NCBI GenBank assembly: GCA_034005525.1
Contig: JAVEUP010000009.1
Span: forward strand, 1-64,000
From: PWXP01 sp034005525
Lineage (GTDB): Bacteria; Planctomycetota; Planctomycetia; Pirellulales; Thermoguttaceae
Direction: 5' to 3'
DNA length: 64,000 bases
Part shown: positions 1-10,062 of the stretch, in pieces
How positions within the stretch are numbered: the stretch's first letter is position 1
How the letters are laid out: the number at the start of each line of letters is the position of its first letter
Made by a program: the position numbers and the translations under genes
Notes under the pieces: generated by a model
What the model was told of the DNA's origin: nothing
Seen by the model: only the letters and a program-made list of their open reading frames with translations
Database searches by the model: none

Positions 1-979
1 CTCCTTCACCGCCGCCCTCTCCACCTCCTTCACCGCCGCCTTCTCCACCGCCTTCCCCTTCGCCCTTGCCACCGCCTTCGCCTTCTGCTCCGCCTTCACC
101 TTCGCCCTTGCCGCCTCCCTCGCCTTCTGCCCCGCCTTCCCCTTCGCTCTTGCCGCCGCCTTCACCTTCTCCACCGCCCTCCCCTTCGCCCTTGCCGCCT
201 CCCTCGCCTTCTGCTCCGCCTTCACCTTCGCCCTTGCCGCCGCCTTCGCCTTCAGCGCCCTGCCCCTTGTCGCCAGCATCACCGCCCCGGGCGTCGCCGT
301 CCGGGTCTCCCCCGGCGTCACCCTCCTCATTCTTGCGGATGTCGTCGGCAAGTCCACCAGCCCGACCCGCAAGCTGCCCTTGCTCGGGGGCAAGACGTTT
401 GGGATCGCCACTGCCGCCGGTGCGGTGTTTGATGCTCTCCTGCGACTTGATAATGCGGTTGAGTTCCTTGATGTACTCGGCCAATCGCTTCTTTCGTTCG
501 AGAAGCTGCTTGGCCCGGTTCTCGCTCTGCAACAGTTCCAGCAGTGCCGCCAGGTCCTTCCGGATGTCGTCATGGTTCTCAATTGCCCGGGCAAGCTGGT
601 CTTGCTCAAGCAGCTTGGTGAGTCGCTCGAACTGGAGGTCGATGAGCCGCTCCTTGCCTTGCGCAACGGTCTTTCTGAGCAGGGCGGCACGCTGCGGGTC
701 GGTGCCGGCGGTCAGTTCGGCCATTCGGAGCAGCACCTGTTCGAGCCGCTTGAACCGATCGGAAATCCGCTGCTGCTCCAGGGCGAGGCGCTCTGTCGAA
801 TCGGTGTCGGCCTCCGCTTCCGCACCAGCCTCCGTTTCGCCTGGCGCCGCCTCGGTTGCGGCGGGCGCATCGCCGGATTCCGGGCCGGGATCTCCGCGAG
901 CCGTCAGGACGACGGCCAGGGCAATCATCATGGGGCAGGCCATGCAGGCCGCCCTCCACCACAGTCTTGCAACTACCAT
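1..979 (-). CDS. Secreted coiled-coil protein with Gly/Glu repeat tail (partial)
   Basis: The frame starts at an ATG one base after the stop of the upstream gene and is open for 326 codons to the window edge, so the C-terminus is missing. Residues 1-28 look like a signal peptide or signal anchor (hydrophobic MMIALAVVL core). Residues 60-185 are charged and heptad-like (coiled coil), rich in Lys, Glu, Leu and Arg. From about residue 215 the protein becomes acidic and glycine-rich, with five 14-residue units (residues 244-313) followed by GGGE repeats. It is the last visible gene of the MoxR/BatA operon. I do not recognise a named family. A periplasmic or surface-associated structural partner of the membrane proteins upstream is inference. 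The start is supported by tight coupling with the preceding gene. Confidence 0.8.
   Translation of the reverse strand, partial: MVVARLWWRAACMACPMMIALAVVLTARGDPGPESGDAPAATEAAPGETEAGAEAEADTDSTERLALEQQRISDRFKRLEQVLLRMAELTAGTDPQRAALLRKTVAQGKERLIDLQFERLTKLLEQDQLARAIENHDDIRKDLAALLELLQSENRAKQLLERKKRLAEYIKELNRIIKSQESIKHRTGGSGDPKRLAPEQGQLAGRAGGLADDIRKNEEGDAGGDPDGDARGGDAGDKGQGAEGEGGGKGEGEGGAEGEGGGKGEGEGGGEGEGGGKSEGEGGAEGEGGGKGEGEGGAEGEGGGKGEGEGGGEGGGEGGGEGGGEG
41..250 (-). repeat. 42-bp coding tandem repeat (Gly/Glu/Lys units)
   Basis: Five consecutive 42-bp units encode 14-residue repeats of the form GEGGGKGEGEGG followed by AE or GE. One unit has Ser in place of the second Gly after Lys. Toward position 1 the pattern collapses into 12-bp GGGE units that run off the window. 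The units are nearly identical in DNA, so length variation by slippage or unequal recombination is likely. Confidence 0.85.
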
Positions 980-980
980 G

Positions 981-3263
981 TCAGTTCTCCAAAAGATCGC
1001 GAACCTTTTGTTTCTGCCGCTCCTTGGTTTGCTCCTGCAGGTCGCCTTGGAGGGCGATGATCTGCCGGAGCATGTCGACGGCCTCGTTGAACGACTCCAA
1101 CTCGATCATGCGCTGAAGCACAAGCTGCATGGCCAGAAGCACTTCGTCGGCCTGCTGGCGCGCCCGATCGCGGCGCGCCGGCCCCAGCTTTCCATCGTCG
1201 AGCGATTCCTGCAGGGAGTCAAGCCGCCTCTCGAGTTCGGGAATGGCCTTGTCCGCAATCGCGTGCAAAGGCTGGGCTATGCCTTCCGCGATGCGAAACC
1301 GCAACTCCTCCGTATCGACCCGATTATTGATGAGTTGAAGCTCGATGTCGTCGAACGCATCGGCCACGCTTTTCGTTTCATGGACGTTCTTCCGGCTGTT
1401 CTGCAGTGCACGCTGAACCCGCAGAGTGCGCCGCGTCAGTTGGCGCATCGGCGACGCCCCTTGCGCATCCTGGTCGTCCCCGCCCCCGTCCTCGCCGGCT
1501 TGCTCATCCTCCCCGGTCTCGCCGCTTCCTTCCTCGCGTCCGGCAGGGTTTGCGAATTCCATGCGGGCCAGCAGGTCGCGGGTCTCCGTGGCCTCCCGGA
1601 TTATCTGCTCGAATCGCTGCCGCAGGACCAGTTCCCGGGCCTCCAGCATGGTGCGCAGTTGATCGGGAGTGACAACCTCCAACTGCCAGCGGTCACCGCT
1701 TCCAACGTTCGGGCGGCCGGAGAGATCGTAACGGTCTTCCGCCTTGACAGAGAGGTTGAGCTTCTGGCCCACGGCAAGCGCCAGGTCGGCCACCTCCAGG
1801 GCTTCGTCGTTGAGCACGACGGTAGGCGGAGTCGCGGGCCAATCGCCGATGGGCCGCGTGCTGATCTTGCCCTGGTCGATCGCGTACTCGAACCACGTGC
1901 GGGCAACCCCATAGTCGTCGTGGATCTCGCCGGCGATCGGCAGGCGTGCCTGCGGAGTGACGGCAGTGCCGATGCCGCGCAAGCGCACCGCCAACTGCGG
2001 GGCCGTATCGGCAATCGCCACCAGTCGAAGCTGCGTGGGCTCCCGGCTCTGGATGCCGTCCGTGTCGAACAGCGTGAACTGGAGGGTCTTGTCTTGCATC
2101 AGCGGCGGCACGTCGATCGTGAAACCTCTTCGGTCCGGATCGAGAGCGCCGGTTTCGAGCACGATGGGCGGAGGCGGCGGCTCCTCGAGCATGGAGTCGA
2201 TCCGTACCCGCACCAGCGGCTTGCTCGACCTGGCATGAACCAGGAGCCGCGAACCGAGCGGTACCTGCATGACGCCGCTGACTGGCACGATGCGGTTGGG
2301 GCGTCCGGTGTATTCAGGAAGCTGCATCGTGAGCTGCATTTCGTTGATGGCGGGACTATCGACCACCTCGATCCGCAGCCCTCGAACCGCCGCATCGCCG
2401 CCGAATACGTCCAGCTCGACAGACGCCAGCACGCTTTCAAACCGGTGCGAGTACTCCTGGAAGGGATCACGGCCGGGAACCGCGTTCCCCTGCCGGCCCA
2501 CCGACTCGCGTTGCTGCCGTCCGCCCTCCGCCCGGTAACGGACCTCGATCACTTGGGGAACGACCGGCCAGGACATGTCGGCCTTGGCAATCAACTCGAA
2601 CTCGCTCCCGCGAGCCAGCTTGATGCACCCCTCCTCGTCGAATCCCTCGACGACCAGCCGGGTGTAGCGCGGCCAAAGCTCCGGCGAGAGGGCCAGGCTG
2701 CGCTGCACCCAAATGCCGAAAATCGAAGGCTGCACCAGGGCGAACGCAATCACGCTGGCTGAAACCGCCAACGCCAGACCTACCCGACGCCGAAGCGGAG
2801 CGAAGTTGAACACCTCGCGCACGCGTACGCCGCCAATACGTTCCGACGCTTCGCGGCATGTCCGATCGAGCATTTCCGGGTTGCATTGCCGGGGATCGGA
2901 CGGCCGGCTGGAAAGGAAGACGGCCGTCAACAAGGCGTCGTCCAATTGCGGGAAATGCCGTTCGAGCACCGTAGCCATGCTGGTGTCGGCGAGCGGGACC
3001 AGAAGCCGGAGTACGATCCTGCGAGCCACAATGGTCAGCAGCATCAGGCCCGCTGCTGCCAGGGCGAGCAGGCGGACCGCGGGGCGGGGTTCAAAGAACC
3101 AGTCCCCAAGCAGCGACATCCAGAATGCGAACCCGACCCATACGGTAGCTGTGGCCAATCCCTCGATCCATACATAGCGCCGAATCCGCGCGCGGAGCTT
3201 CGCCAAGACCGCCTGGATTTGCGGGGCGAGTTCGATTCGATCGGTGTCGGGAGCGTTTGTCAT
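981..3263 (-). CDS. Large membrane-anchored coiled-coil protein (DUF4175-like) of the MoxR/BatA operon
   Basis: The protein has 760 residues. It has N-terminal hydrophobic segments at about 34-52, 64-88 and 160-180, then a long extracytoplasmic part with beta-rich Ig-like stretches (about 190-520), and a C-terminal helical region (about 540-760) interrupted by an acidic Glu/Asp/Gly linker near 590-615. This plan matches the DUF4175-like proteins found beside BatA/VWA proteins in planctomycetes and other bacteria. The family's role is not established; a scaffold in the cell envelope is inference. It starts 10 bases after the VWA gene and ends one base before the repeat protein, so it is inside one transcription unit. 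No strong Shine-Dalgarno sequence is visible, which suggests translation coupled to the upstream gene. Confidence 0.8.
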   Translation of the reverse strand: MTNAPDTDRIELAPQIQAVLAKLRARIRRYVWIEGLATATVWVGFAFWMSLLGDWFFEPRPAVRLLALAAAGLMLLTIVARRIVLRLLVPLADTSMATVLERHFPQLDDALLTAVFLSSRPSDPRQCNPEMLDRTCREASERIGGVRVREVFNFAPLRRRVGLALAVSASVIAFALVQPSIFGIWVQRSLALSPELWPRYTRLVVEGFDEEGCIKLARGSEFELIAKADMSWPVVPQVIEVRYRAEGGRQQRESVGRQGNAVPGRDPFQEYSHRFESVLASVELDVFGGDAAVRGLRIEVVDSPAINEMQLTMQLPEYTGRPNRIVPVSGVMQVPLGSRLLVHARSSKPLVRVRIDSMLEEPPPPPIVLETGALDPDRRGFTIDVPPLMQDKTLQFTLFDTDGIQSREPTQLRLVAIADTAPQLAVRLRGIGTAVTPQARLPIAGEIHDDYGVARTWFEYAIDQGKISTRPIGDWPATPPTVVLNDEALEVADLALAVGQKLNLSVKAEDRYDLSGRPNVGSGDRWQLEVVTPDQLRTMLEARELVLRQRFEQIIREATETRDLLARMEFANPAGREEGSGETGEDEQAGEDGGGDDQDAQGASPMRQLTRRTLRVQRALQNSRKNVHETKSVADAFDDIELQLINNRVDTEELRFRIAEGIAQPLHAIADKAIPELERRLDSLQESLDDGKLGPARRDRARQQADEVLLAMQLVLQRMIELESFNEAVDMLRQIIALQGDLQEQTKERQKQKVRDLLEN

Positions 3264-3273
3264 GATGCGAGTT

Positions 3274-5787
3274 CTAAGCCAGGCGGACCAGGCGGCGAAT
3301 GAGCCATTCGGCGAACAACAGGCCGCACAGGACGGCCATCATCCAAGTGAGCCACAATCGCTCCCAGTCCCTGCTGGGGGCAATCGGCACAATGCTGGTG
3401 CGAGTGCGGTCTTTCAGCAGATCGGTAATCGGCGGCTTTCCCGGCGGCGGCGCCAAGAGTTCCTCCGCGCCAAGATAGTACACGCCGGGTTGCTGAGCAT
3501 CGACGCGAGTGCCCTGCGCGAGCCGTTCCAGCAGCGCGTCGTTCCGCTGGGGCGTCTCCCTCTCCAACTGCGGAATGCGCACGCTGATCCGCCGCGAGAG
3601 GCGCTCGTCGCTGCTTTCGGGAATGGGCAAATCGAGCCGGTAGTCGCCTTCCTTCAAGACGGTGAACTGGCCGGCAAACGAGCCGATCCGCGCGGGGTCG
3701 GCCTGCAGGACGACGTTCTGAACGCCGCCGCCCGGAGCGACCACTTGCAGTTGGACGCTGGGCGCTTCAAGCGGGTCGAGTTGCGCGTTGGTCAGCCGAT
3801 ATGCCTGAACCTCCACCGTATCGCCGATCAGGTAGCGGTCCTGGCCCACCAGGAGCACGCCGCGGGTGGAGCCCCGCAGCAGCCGCCCCCGCGAAACATG
3901 CCGAATCAGTTTCGTGTAGAACTGCTCGAAGTATCGGTCGTCCAGCGCCCGCAGTCGCCACATCTCGCCGCTGCCGGCATAGAACACGCGGCCGGAGGCA
4001 TAGAAGTGCCAGGCGAAGTACACGGGCTGCTCACTGCCGGCGGCGACTTGCGGATCGGAGAACCGGGCCAGTACGGTGGCTCCCTCTTTCGCCCCGCGCA
4101 GAGGCGTGAAGCTGTACACGCCTGGAAATCTGCGCCAGGTCTCCCGGCTGCTTGTCTCGGTGTCGCCAAGCCACAGGAACTCCGATTCCATTCCCTCGCG
4201 GGTGAACTCCAGCGGCCAAGGTTCGCGCGAGCCGTATGCCACGGCATCAACCCCCGAAAAACGCCGCTGAAACTCGACCGGATACAAGGCGCGAATGGGC
4301 GCCATGGCCGGGTCTTGAACCCATCCGGCCACCGTCCGGCCCGTGTACACCGGACCCGCGACGATGATCAGGCCGCCGCCTTGCTCAGCAACCCATTTCT
4401 CCAGCAACTCAACCTGCGAACCGCCCAATTCCTGCCAATCGGGGTCGAATGCCACCACGCAATCGTACTCGTACATCTCGTCGCGCGTGATGGGGAAATC
4501 GTCAAGAATGCGATCCGACTCCTGCGATATCCCCTCCTGGGCCGTCTGAAGAAAAACATCCACTTCGACCGACCGGTCCCGGAACAAGACGTTTCGGAGG
4601 AACTGGTACTCGCGGGTCGGGCCGCCGGCCAGCAGAAGGACGCGGGTCTTCCGGTCCACGACTTCCACCTCGACTTCGCGGACGTTGTCGTCCGGGTTGC
4701 GGTCGCCGGGGACATCGTCGATGCGCAGGACGAGAGTGTGCCGGCCGGTCTGATCCGGCGTTATCTCGAAACGCACCGGCAGGACCTCACTGCCGTCGCC
4801 AAGGATGATCTGCTGCGATTCCAGCAATTCGCCGGTTCCGGGTTGACCGTCCGACTGGCTATCGCGACCAAGCAGATGCACCGATACGGCGCGACCCGCC
4901 ATCCCCTGGGCCTGAATGAGCCCGGTCACGGTGTAGCGGTCGCCAGGGTAGGCTCGCTCGGGCGCCAGAAGGTCGGTGACGCGCACGTTGGCGGGGAGTT
5001 GGTCCGACCCGATCCCCACAGGGAAGATGGGGATTCGGGCCTCGCGGGCCAACTCGAGGACCGCGTCCGGCGACACTCCCGCGTTCTGTCCGCCGTCGGT
5101 CAGCACCAGCACTCCCGACACGGGCGAGTTCCGTTCGTCGTGAATCAGTTGCGACAGGGCCTGGCCAAGCCGGGTTTCCGTTCCGGCCGGTTGCAGGAAC
5201 TCGTCCCAATCGACCACAGGATCACCGGCAGGGTCGGCGCCGCCGGAGCGGTCTGCGGCCAAGCCCGCTTGCTCCGGCTCGAGTTTGCCGAGCGAAACGC
5301 GGGTATCACGATGAAGCTGCTCGTCGAACCGGAACACTTCAACGTCGTGCGTCGTGCGGAGTTCGGCCAACAGCGGCGACATGCCTAGCAGCGCGGCAAC
5401 CTGCTGCGAGCGAGTGGCGGGCTCGCTGTCGCCCGGCCGATCGGAATCGAGAATGCCCATGCTCAGGCTGGTGTCGGCAAGAATCAGCACTCGCGAGTTG
5501 ACCGTGCTCTCCTGCTCCGTCCGCCATTGCGGCTGGAGGTAGAGCACCACCAGCGCGAAGAACACCGCGGTGCGCAGGAAGGTAAGAAGCCAACTGAGCG
5601 GCCGGGGAAGGTCCACCGAATCGCGAAGGTACATCGAGCGGACGAACAAGCCGATCACGATGAACGCCGCGACCGGCAGAATCCAGTCGGTGTTCGATTG
5701 AATCCGGCTGAACTCGAACGTCACGTGAACGGTGCCGTCGTCTGCGCTTGCCGCGGCGAAAAGCGGGGCCAGGAAGAGCCGGGTCAT
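3274..5787 (-). CDS. VWA-domain membrane protein with glutamine-amidotransferase-like fold
   Basis: The chosen ATG gives 837 residues. It overlaps the previous stop in an ATGA quartet (5784-5787) and has GAGGAGG upstream, so it is preferred over the start 20 codons earlier. Transmembrane segments lie at about 36-50 and 66-85. A von Willebrand A domain follows, with the MIDAS motif DTSLS (D105, S107, S109). Further on are beta-sandwich regions and a class I glutamine-amidotransferase-like segment around DYDCVVAFDPDW, without an evident catalytic Cys triad. A final membrane helix lies near the C-terminus. The architecture is typical of the large VWA partner of BatA in planctomycete MoxR operons. 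The role in metal-dependent protein interaction at the membrane is family knowledge; the partner is unknown. Confidence 0.85.
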   Translation of the reverse strand: MTRLFLAPLFAAASADDGTVHVTFEFSRIQSNTDWILPVAAFIVIGLFVRSMYLRDSVDLPRPLSWLLTFLRTAVFFALVVLYLQPQWRTEQESTVNSRVLILADTSLSMGILDSDRPGDSEPATRSQQVAALLGMSPLLAELRTTHDVEVFRFDEQLHRDTRVSLGKLEPEQAGLAADRSGGADPAGDPVVDWDEFLQPAGTETRLGQALSQLIHDERNSPVSGVLVLTDGGQNAGVSPDAVLELAREARIPIFPVGIGSDQLPANVRVTDLLAPERAYPGDRYTVTGLIQAQGMAGRAVSVHLLGRDSQSDGQPGTGELLESQQIILGDGSEVLPVRFEITPDQTGRHTLVLRIDDVPGDRNPDDNVREVEVEVVDRKTRVLLLAGGPTREYQFLRNVLFRDRSVEVDVFLQTAQEGISQESDRILDDFPITRDEMYEYDCVVAFDPDWQELGGSQVELLEKWVAEQGGGLIIVAGPVYTGRTVAGWVQDPAMAPIRALYPVEFQRRFSGVDAVAYGSREPWPLEFTREGMESEFLWLGDTETSSRETWRRFPGVYSFTPLRGAKEGATVLARFSDPQVAAGSEQPVYFAWHFYASGRVFYAGSGEMWRLRALDDRYFEQFYTKLIRHVSRGRLLRGSTRGVLLVGQDRYLIGDTVEVQAYRLTNAQLDPLEAPSVQLQVVAPGGGVQNVVLQADPARIGSFAGQFTVLKEGDYRLDLPIPESSDERLSRRISVRIPQLERETPQRNDALLERLAQGTRVDAQQPGVYYLGAEELLAPPPGKPPITDLLKDRTRTSIVPIAPSRDWERLWLTWMMAVLCGLLFAEWLIRRLVRLA

Positions 5788-8009
5788 ACAGCACCTCCTC
5801 TCGCCAAGGCCGTCCGCGGCGCCGATGGGTGGTAGCTTGCCCACCACGCCACGACCTGCTCCAGAAGCAGCAGCGCAACCAGGAAGTACAACAGCGCCTC
5901 CGCCAGGTTATAGCCGGGATCCTCACCCAGCACGTAGCGGAAACTGGCCGCTTGTTCAAAGTAGTAGGGAACGCCCGCGAGCCTGGAAGCCAGTTGCGGT
6001 CCAGCCAGTGTTTCGAGATTGCCCCCGTCCGGTTCGACATTCACGGCGATCCGCTGCTGCTCCGTGCCGCCGTCGTTGCGGAACAATTGCAGGCTATAGA
6101 TGCCGCTTCGGTCGGTCTCGTCCAACTGTACGGCCAGAGAGCCGTCCTTTGTCGGTATGGCCTCGGTCACGGTCGAGGCCACGGCCTGCTGGCCGGGATG
6201 GAAGACTCGCACCTGGGACTGATACCGGCCGGGGTCCAGATCGACCCGCACGGGCGTTCCGACGCGCGCGTCGCGCAAGTCGCCGGTCTGCCCGGCCAGG
6301 AACACCTGCGTCTCCAGCATGGTCACCACGTAGCTTGGATTGTTCCGACCCCAGTTGTTCCAAGTGGGCGCCGCCGAGGTCAGGTAGGCCACGACGCGTC
6401 CCTCGTGAAACGGGCGGACAACGACCAGCGGCGCGCCGTTCCGCAACCGGGCGATGACCTCAGCGCCGGAGTCGGGCGCCGGAGTCCAGCCCTCGGCCGC
6501 CGCGAAGTAGCGATGCACGTTGACCGTGGAAAGGAACGCGTTGCGCTGGCCGGCGAATACGCGGAATATCTGGTGCCGTTCCGTCCGAAGGTCCGGGGCG
6601 CGTTCGAGCCGATCCACCAGCAAGTCGGCCGGCCCGGCCACCGGCAGCGGCATGACGCCCTCCCCGTCACGATACAGTTGCTCGTTGAGGAATCGGCTGC
6701 CCGACTTCTCGCCCAGAAAGATGCCCAACCCGCCGCCGCGGCGCACAAACTCCTCCAATGCCACAATGGCGGAGCGGTCCAGGTGCGGGACGTCGAACAG
6801 GTAGATGACCCGATACTCGTCCAGTGGGTGGATGCTCAAGTAGCGTGGCGTTTCAATGACGGGCCGAATCCCGGTCTCGACCCGGCCCCCCGGCGCAAGC
6901 GCAAGGCTGAGCGCCCGCGCATCGGCCGCCTGCTCGTCGTCGATCAGCAGGACCGGCACGTCCAGAGGAATATCGAGCGTCAGATACCGGTTGTTGTCGG
7001 CCGCCACGGGATCGCTTTCCAGCCGAGCCGCCAATTGCTGTTGCCCTCCTGCGACAAACCGGACCAGGAACCGTTCTTCGACGGTTTCGCCGGGCGGAAT
7101 CTCGGCGATCCTGACGGCCGGACGGGGCTGGCCGTTTTCTTCCAGCAGTACGGAAACGTCGCGGGCCGTGCCCGTCCCGTAGTTATGCACCGCCACCTCG
7201 ACGAATATGGGCACACCCACGGCGCGGGTGCCCGTCGAAGCGCGCAGTGAGACAATCGCGAGGTTGTCGCGCTGCTGGTCGACACAGTTGACCAGGTGCA
7301 GCTCCGCCCCGTCGGCCGTGATGGCCAGCAAGCGGTTCCGCAGTTCGGTAGGTTCGTTCCATTCGCGGGTGCGGAAGTCGGAGACGAGGTATACAATGCG
7401 GCGTTCGTTGTCGGTGCTCCCGAGCAGCCGCTGCACCTCGGCCAGCGCCGGCAGCGGCCCGGCAGCCGTCTCGGAAACACGCATGCCGCCGAGCGTTCTT
7501 TCCAGGTCGGCCTCGAAACTCCGGTCAACGGCTGCCTGGAGCAGATCGACCTCGCTGCCCCGGTGCTCGCGGGCCACGCGGGAGAAACGCATGAGCGTGA
7601 ACTCCTGCCGCTGCTGCTGCGCGGCGGCCTGGGCGCCGATCCGCCGGATCACCGCCTTGGCCTGGTCGAACGCGCTGGTGTCGGCCCACCGGTCCGACAT
7701 GGAAAGACTGTCGTCGAGCAAGACAATATGGTGGGTTTTCGAGCCACCGAACAAGCGGCCAAGCTCGTTGCGCAACAGCGGCTGCGCCAGTACGAGCACG
7801 ACGGCCGCCACCGCCAGCATGCGCATCAGAAGCAGCAGAAGTTGCTTCAGCATGATCCAGGTGCGGTTGCGCTTCTGGCTTTGCAGAAGGAACTCCATGG
7901 CCGCCCAGGGTACGCGCCGGTGACGCAGCATGTTGATCAGGTGAATCAACACGGGCACGCCGACCAGCAGCAATCCCCAAAGCAGCGGTTGAAAGACAAA
8001 CCCGGGCAT
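5784..8009 (-). CDS. BatA-like VWA membrane protein
   Basis: The protein has 741 residues. It begins with the BatA-type N-terminal module: a membrane helix at about 8-26, the basic motif MLRHRRVPWAAMEFL at about 27-41, and a second helix at about 55-77. A VWA domain follows with MIDAS residues D99, S101 and S103 (DDSLS). The middle region holds CARDB-like beta-sandwich repeats and a glutamine-amidotransferase-like domain, and the last membrane helix is near 700-720. In Bacteroides-type aerotolerance and MoxR systems, BatA proteins work with MoxR ATPase and DUF58 proteins. The gene order here (MoxR, DUF58, BatA, VWA) agrees. It shares an ATGA overlap with the next gene. Confidence 0.9.
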   Translation of the reverse strand: MPGFVFQPLLWGLLLVGVPVLIHLINMLRHRRVPWAAMEFLLQSQKRNRTWIMLKQLLLLLMRMLAVAAVVLVLAQPLLRNELGRLFGGSKTHHIVLLDDSLSMSDRWADTSAFDQAKAVIRRIGAQAAAQQQRQEFTLMRFSRVAREHRGSEVDLLQAAVDRSFEADLERTLGGMRVSETAAGPLPALAEVQRLLGSTDNERRIVYLVSDFRTREWNEPTELRNRLLAITADGAELHLVNCVDQQRDNLAIVSLRASTGTRAVGVPIFVEVAVHNYGTGTARDVSVLLEENGQPRPAVRIAEIPPGETVEERFLVRFVAGGQQQLAARLESDPVAADNNRYLTLDIPLDVPVLLIDDEQAADARALSLALAPGGRVETGIRPVIETPRYLSIHPLDEYRVIYLFDVPHLDRSAIVALEEFVRRGGGLGIFLGEKSGSRFLNEQLYRDGEGVMPLPVAGPADLLVDRLERAPDLRTERHQIFRVFAGQRNAFLSTVNVHRYFAAAEGWTPAPDSGAEVIARLRNGAPLVVVRPFHEGRVVAYLTSAAPTWNNWGRNNPSYVVTMLETQVFLAGQTGDLRDARVGTPVRVDLDPGRYQSQVRVFHPGQQAVASTVTEAIPTKDGSLAVQLDETDRSGIYSLQLFRNDGGTEQQRIAVNVEPDGGNLETLAGPQLASRLAGVPYYFEQAASFRYVLGEDPGYNLAEALLYFLVALLLLEQVVAWWASYHPSAPRTALARGGAV

Positions 8010-8030
8010 TCGTGACGCTCTCTACTTGCT

Positions 8031-8933
8031 CTAATTCCGATAATGCATGCCAAGTCGGTTGCTCAGGTAAGCCGCCAGGGCCGCGTCGAGGGGCTGGCTG
8101 GTGCGGAGCAACTGATAATCGACCATATTCGCCACGCAGCCGCGGCGGACCTCTTCAAGATACTCGGCCAACGCGTCGAGGTAGCCCTGCCGGAGCGCGC
8201 GAGGATTGCAGCGCAGCATGTCGGCGGTCTCGAGGCCCTCGAACCGCGTGGGTCCGGTAAACGGGAAATCGAGTTCATCGTCGTCCATGACGTGGAACAC
8301 CATCACGTCGTGCCCCCGGCTGCGCAGCAGCTTCAGCCCGCGGAACAGGCCCGGCCGCTCGACCAACAGATCACTCACCAGCACGACCATGCCGCGGCGG
8401 GGAAATGTTTCGGCCACGAGTCGCAGCACGGGAAAGATGCCCGTCTTGTCGCGGGGTTCGCTGACGTCCATGGCCTGGATGATGGCGTCCAGGTGCGTGC
8501 GTTTGGTGCGCAGCGGCACGACGGTGCGCGGCTGCTCGTCGAACGCGACGCAGCCGACGGCGTCCTGCTGGCGCAGGAGCATGTACGCCACGCATGCGGC
8601 CACCGTGCAGCCGTACTCGTACTTGTTCAACGCCCCCCGGCCGTATCGCATGCTGCCCGATACGTCGCAAAGGAGCGTGCAGCGCAGATTCGTGTCTTCC
8701 TCGAACTGCTTCACGTAGAACCGGTCCTGCTTCGCCCATACCTTCCAGTCGACGTAGCGCAGGTCGTCGCCGAACGTGTACTCCCGGTGCTGGAGGAACT
8801 CGACCGACTGGCCGAAGTACGGGCTGCGGTGCATGCCGCTGAGGAATCCTTCGACGACGTGGCGCGCGCGCAGATCGAGCCGGGCGATGCGCCGGACGGC
8901 TTCGGGATTCAGGAATCGCTTGGGATCGGACAT
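8031..8933 (-). CDS. DUF58 protein (MoxR partner with VWA-like fold)
   Basis: The protein has 300 residues. It carries the DUF58 signature FGDDLRYVDWKVWAKQD (about 55-70), followed by YVKQFEEDTN. A MIDAS-like D90-V-S-G-S94 shows the VWA-type fold. No membrane segment is evident, so this is the short soluble form of the family. It lies 13 bases after moxR and 21 bases before the BatA gene. DUF58 proteins are thought to be clients or adaptors of MoxR ATPases; the detailed biochemistry is unknown. Confidence 0.93.
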   Translation of the reverse strand: MSDPKRFLNPEAVRRIARLDLRARHVVEGFLSGMHRSPYFGQSVEFLQHREYTFGDDLRYVDWKVWAKQDRFYVKQFEEDTNLRCTLLCDVSGSMRYGRGALNKYEYGCTVAACVAYMLLRQQDAVGCVAFDEQPRTVVPLRTKRTHLDAIIQAMDVSEPRDKTGIFPVLRLVAETFPRRGMVVLVSDLLVERPGLFRGLKLLRSRGHDVMVFHVMDDDELDFPFTGPTRFEGLETADMLRCNPRALRQGYLDALAEYLEEVRRGCVANMVDYQLLRTSQPLDAALAAYLSNRLGMHYRN

Positions 8934-8946
8934 GGCGGATGGATCG

Positions 8947-10002
<1,056 letters not shown>

Positions 10003-10062
10003 TGAATGACCTTGGGGTGCGGTTGGAACAGCAAATGGGCAGCGGAATGCGCGCCATGCCGG

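Noticed and set aside
41..250. Non-coding satellite at the left end
   Set aside because: The 42-bp units keep one minus-strand frame that continues a gene with a signal peptide and coiled coil.
66..2762. Long plus-strand frame (898 codons) at the left end
   Set aside because: It is antisense to the membrane and repeat proteins on the minus strand, has Pro/Ser low-complexity and shuffled composition, and no family motif.
3244..5388. 714-codon plus-strand frame
   Set aside because: It lies opposite the VWA gene with its MIDAS motif and ribosome site; no recognisable domain on the plus strand.
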